Below are positions 5,430 to 7,321 of a stretch of DNA of 7,321 nt, one piece after another. Each line of letters opens with the position of its first letter. Positions within the stretch are counted from its first letter, which is position 1. A program made the position numbers and the translations under genes. The notes beneath the pieces were generated by a model, which was given only the letters and a program-made list of their open reading frames with translations, had not been told where the DNA came from and made no database searches. This stretch comes from Candidatus Eiseniibacteriota bacterium (GTDB taxonomy: Bacteria; Joyebacterota; Joyebacteria; Joyebacterales; Joyebacteraceae), in the NCBI GenBank assembly GCA_030630395.1, contig DAOVNE010000058.1, positions 1-7,321 on the forward strand. Direction: 5' to 3'.

Positions 5430-6775
5430 CGTCCAGGCGCCTCACGATCACGGTATTGGTGCTCGTGGCTGTCGCAGTCGTGCTCGTTCTCACCACGGCC
5501 GGGTGCGAGCGCCAGGCGAGTGATACGGAGACTGCCCCGAGAGTGCTGCTCATAGGAATCGACGGTCTGGACTGGGGGCGCGTAGCGGGGATGATCGATG
5601 AGGGGCGTCTGCCGAATCTCGCCGGACTCATCGACGAAGGGTCCTCGGGCATTCTACATTCCGTCTACCCGTATCTCTCACCCTCCATCTGGACGAGCAT
5701 CGCCACGGGGAAGGTCGAAGAGAAACACGCCATCCACGGGTTTCTCGTCGACAGGGGACTGACCTCCAACCCGACTCCGACCAGCAGCGATATGAGAGAG
5801 GCTCGTGCCTTCTGGCAGATCCTCTCAGACGGTGGGTACACGCTAGGCGTGACCGGATGTCTGGTGACATGGCCGGCGGAGATCGTAAATGGATACATGG
5901 TCTCTTCGAGGATCAGCACGCTTCTCCGGGACGTGGGTGACCCGACCGGGAAGGATGCTCAGCTGGAGAAGATGCGTCGGGGGATTCACCCAGCGGGGAT
6001 GCTGGATGACCTTCTGGCTCTCAAGGTCATGCACACCGATCTGACCGATGACGACATTCTCAGATTCCTTGGGACCGACACATTACCCGATCTGGACAAG
6101 GCTCGTTCTCGCAGGGATGATATCGCACGATTCTATGCGTCCGACCTCACGTCGCTCAGAATGGCGGATCATCTCATGGAGTCCATCCCAACGGAGCTTG
6201 TGGCCCTTTACCTGAGGGGACTTGACCTCTCCTGCCATACCTTCTGGAAACACATGGAGCCGGACGTCTGGCCCGACTCCATTCCTCCTGAAATGCTCGA
6301 CACCTTCAGCCCCGTCATAGAACGATACTACGGGGTTGCGGATTCAATGATCGGAGAACTGCTCAAGCACAGGGGGCCGGAGACGGTCGTCATCATCTGT
6401 TCCGACCACGGCTTCGCGGGGCACCGCGGCTACCCGGGCTTCGATGGTGAACTCGCCGTCGGCATCTCAATGCACCGGGAGGATGGCGTCATCATCATGT
6501 CGGGTCCCGGCATTCGGACGAACGGCAGGATTGAGGGCGCGTCCATTCTGGACGTCACCCCGACATTGCTTGCGCTCTTCGATTTGCCCGTCGGCAGTGA
6601 TATGGACGGGCGTGTGCTGACGGAGGCCATAGACACTGACTTTCTCGATGCACATCCTCTGACGAGCGTGGAGTCCCACGAGAGGAGAGAGGATGAAGAT
6701 GGTAATGAGCCCATCTCCTCCACGGTGGACGATGAGGTTCTGGAACGTCTGAGATCGCTCGGCTACATCGAGTGA
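5426..6775 (+). CDS. AlkP-superfamily type I phosphodiesterase-like lipoprotein (paralog 5)
   Basis: A 449-residue sibling. The GTG start overlaps the gene 4 stop and has AGGAGG 7 nt upstream. The signal peptide is MTSRRLT plus a long hydrophobic core ending at TTAGC (Cys27, Glu at +2); Thr at lipobox position -3 is less usual than Leu but tolerable. The active-site set is complete: Asp46 (GIDGLDW), Ser85 in LSPSIWTSIATGK, Asp267 and His271 in LDLSCHTFW, Asp327-His328 in CSDHGF, and His350 in SMHRED. KHAI replaces KHGI, and WPAEIVNGYMVSS is conserved. After DVTPTLLALFDLPVGSDMDG come AHPL, a charged linker (HERREDEDGNE) and the shared tail, ending VDDEVLERLRSLGYIE. It is the last member of the array; 88 nt without an evident terminator follow. 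It is probably an active phosphodiesterase or phosphatase of unknown substrate, and possibly the working partner of the pseudoenzyme encoded just before it. Confidence 0.94.
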   Translation: MTSRRLTITVLVLVAVAVVLVLTTAGCERQASDTETAPRVLLIGIDGLDWGRVAGMIDEGRLPNLAGLIDEGSSGILHSVYPYLSPSIWTSIATGKVEEKHAIHGFLVDRGLTSNPTPTSSDMREARAFWQILSDGGYTLGVTGCLVTWPAEIVNGYMVSSRISTLLRDVGDPTGKDAQLEKMRRGIHPAGMLDDLLALKVMHTDLTDDDILRFLGTDTLPDLDKARSRRDDIARFYASDLTSLRMADHLMESIPTELVALYLRGLDLSCHTFWKHMEPDVWPDSIPPEMLDTFSPVIERYYGVADSMIGELLKHRGPETVVIICSDHGFAGHRGYPGFDGELAVGISMHREDGVIIMSGPGIRTNGRIEGASILDVTPTLLALFDLPVGSDMDGRVLTEAIDTDFLDAHPLTSVESHERREDEDGNEPISSTVDDEVLERLRSLGYIE

Positions 6776-6863
6776 CGGCTTTGTGCCGGTGCTCGCCACT
6801 TGCGCAGGCAGTTGTTCGGACGGCGTCCATTGATCGGCGCGGCTTCCCACGAGAGCTCCCGAC

Positions 6864-7321
6864 ATGACGAAGAAGCGGAAAAGACAAGCGAGTTCACTTG
6901 CAAGGCCACATGCGGGATCGGCCTCTTCACGGACGGCAGGCGTCCCGGGGCATCGCGCCTCGCGGGTGAAGGGGTCTCCGGGTAACGCCCGTACGCTTGC
7001 GGGACGACCGTGGTTCATCCCTACTGTTATCTTCCTCGTGGCTCTCGCACTTCGCGTGATCTACGTCGTCCAGGTGCGGGACACACCGTTCTTCCAGACG
7101 CTGGGTCTTGACGCCAAGTTCTACGATGCGTGGGCGCACCAGATCGCTTCCGGATCCGCAGAGCGCGAGGCCTTCTTCATGTCGCCCCTGTATCCGTATT
7201 TCCTGGCAGCCATCTACCGGCTCTTCGGCCGCGATCTGCTTCTTGTCCGTCTCATCCAGTCCGGCGTAGGGGCCGCTGCCGTAGTGCTCGCCTACTCGAT
7301 CGCTCGTCAGGTGTTCGACAG
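6864..7321 (+). CDS. GT39/ArnT-like polytopic membrane glycosyltransferase, N-terminal part (partial)
   Basis: An open frame of 152 codons runs off the right edge. ATG at 6864 has only a weak GAGAG about 8 nt upstream. Residues 1-49 are a basic, Ser/Arg/Gly-rich, probably disordered cytoplasmic extension (MTKKRKRQASS...). A first membrane segment follows at about 51-69 (FIPTVIFLVALALRVIYVV). Then comes an extracytoplasmic loop with LDAKFYDAWAHQIASG, where Asp83 sits where GT-C enzymes of the GT39/ArnT type carry their catalytic acidic residue. FFMSPLYPYFLAAIYRLFGRD (about 104-124) and LLLVRLIQSGVGAAAVVLAYSIARQVF follow, the usual start of bacterial polyprenyl-phosphate-sugar-dependent glycosyltransferases, some of which carry C-terminal TPRs. 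Predicted role: transfer of a sugar from a lipid carrier on the outer face of the cytoplasmic membrane. A later start, GTG at 6966, is possible but has no clear ribosome site. The 88 nt before it (6776-6863) contain no gene, clear promoter or terminator. Confidence 0.8.
   Translation, partial: MTKKRKRQASSLARPHAGSASSRTAGVPGHRASRVKGSPGNARTLAGRPWFIPTVIFLVALALRVIYVVQVRDTPFFQTLGLDAKFYDAWAHQIASGSAEREAFFMSPLYPYFLAAIYRLFGRDLLLVRLIQSGVGAAAVVLAYSIARQVFD

Noticed and set aside
6776..6788. Possible terminator hairpin (CGGC, loop, GCCG) after gene 5
   Set aside because: The stem is only four pairs long with no following T-run; too weak to call.

Overview
This window carries a tight, single-strand (+) array of tandem paralogous genes for exported phosphodiesterase/nucleotide-pyrophosphatase-type enzymes of the alkaline phosphatase (AlkP) superfamily. 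It holds the last 20 codons of one paralog (to 65), five complete paralogs (211-1485, 1482-2801, 2813-4159, 4188-5429, 5426-6775), and then the N-terminal third or so of an unrelated polytopic membrane protein resembling GT39/ArnT-type GT-C glycosyltransferases (from 6864, running off the right edge).

Four of the five complete paralogs (1, 2, 3 and 5) start with a lipoprotein signal peptide and keep all the metal-binding and nucleophile positions expected of the family. The fourth paralog differs in every respect: it has an uncleaved-looking N-terminal membrane anchor without a lipobox Cys, three active-site substitutions (Asp to Glu, nucleophile Ser to Ala/Pro, metal His to Gln) and a shortened C-terminus. 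It is best read as an intact but probably catalytically dead pseudoenzyme.

Genes are packed with 4-bp GTGA overlaps (1/2 and 4/5) or gaps of 11 and 28 nt (2/3 and 3/4), each with a good Shine-Dalgarno sequence, so they very probably form one operon. The proteins lacking the shared C-terminal tail LRSLGYI(E/Q), namely 1 and 4, are exactly those whose stop codon overlaps the next start, which gives two coupled tail-less/tail-bearing pairs. Between the partial upstream paralog and gene 1 lie five tandem copies of a 28-bp unit. The first copy contains the upstream gene's final GYIE codons and stop, so the array seems to have grown out of the gene's own 3' end.

The organism looks like a high-GC Gram-negative (diderm) bacterium: GTG starts are common, AGGAGG-type ribosome sites are strong, and multiple lipoproteins are encoded. 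The combination of AlkP-family lipoprotein arrays with a GT39-like protein reminds me of uncultured FCB-related or candidate phyla such as Eisenbacteria, Krumholzibacteriota or Latescibacterota, but that is a low-confidence impression. The substrate is not determinable from sequence. A periplasmic or membrane-surface phosphodiester, phosphonate or envelope-glycan substrate is plausible, the last because of the downstream glycosyltransferase-like gene. No RNA genes, mobile elements, CRISPR arrays or convincing terminators were seen.
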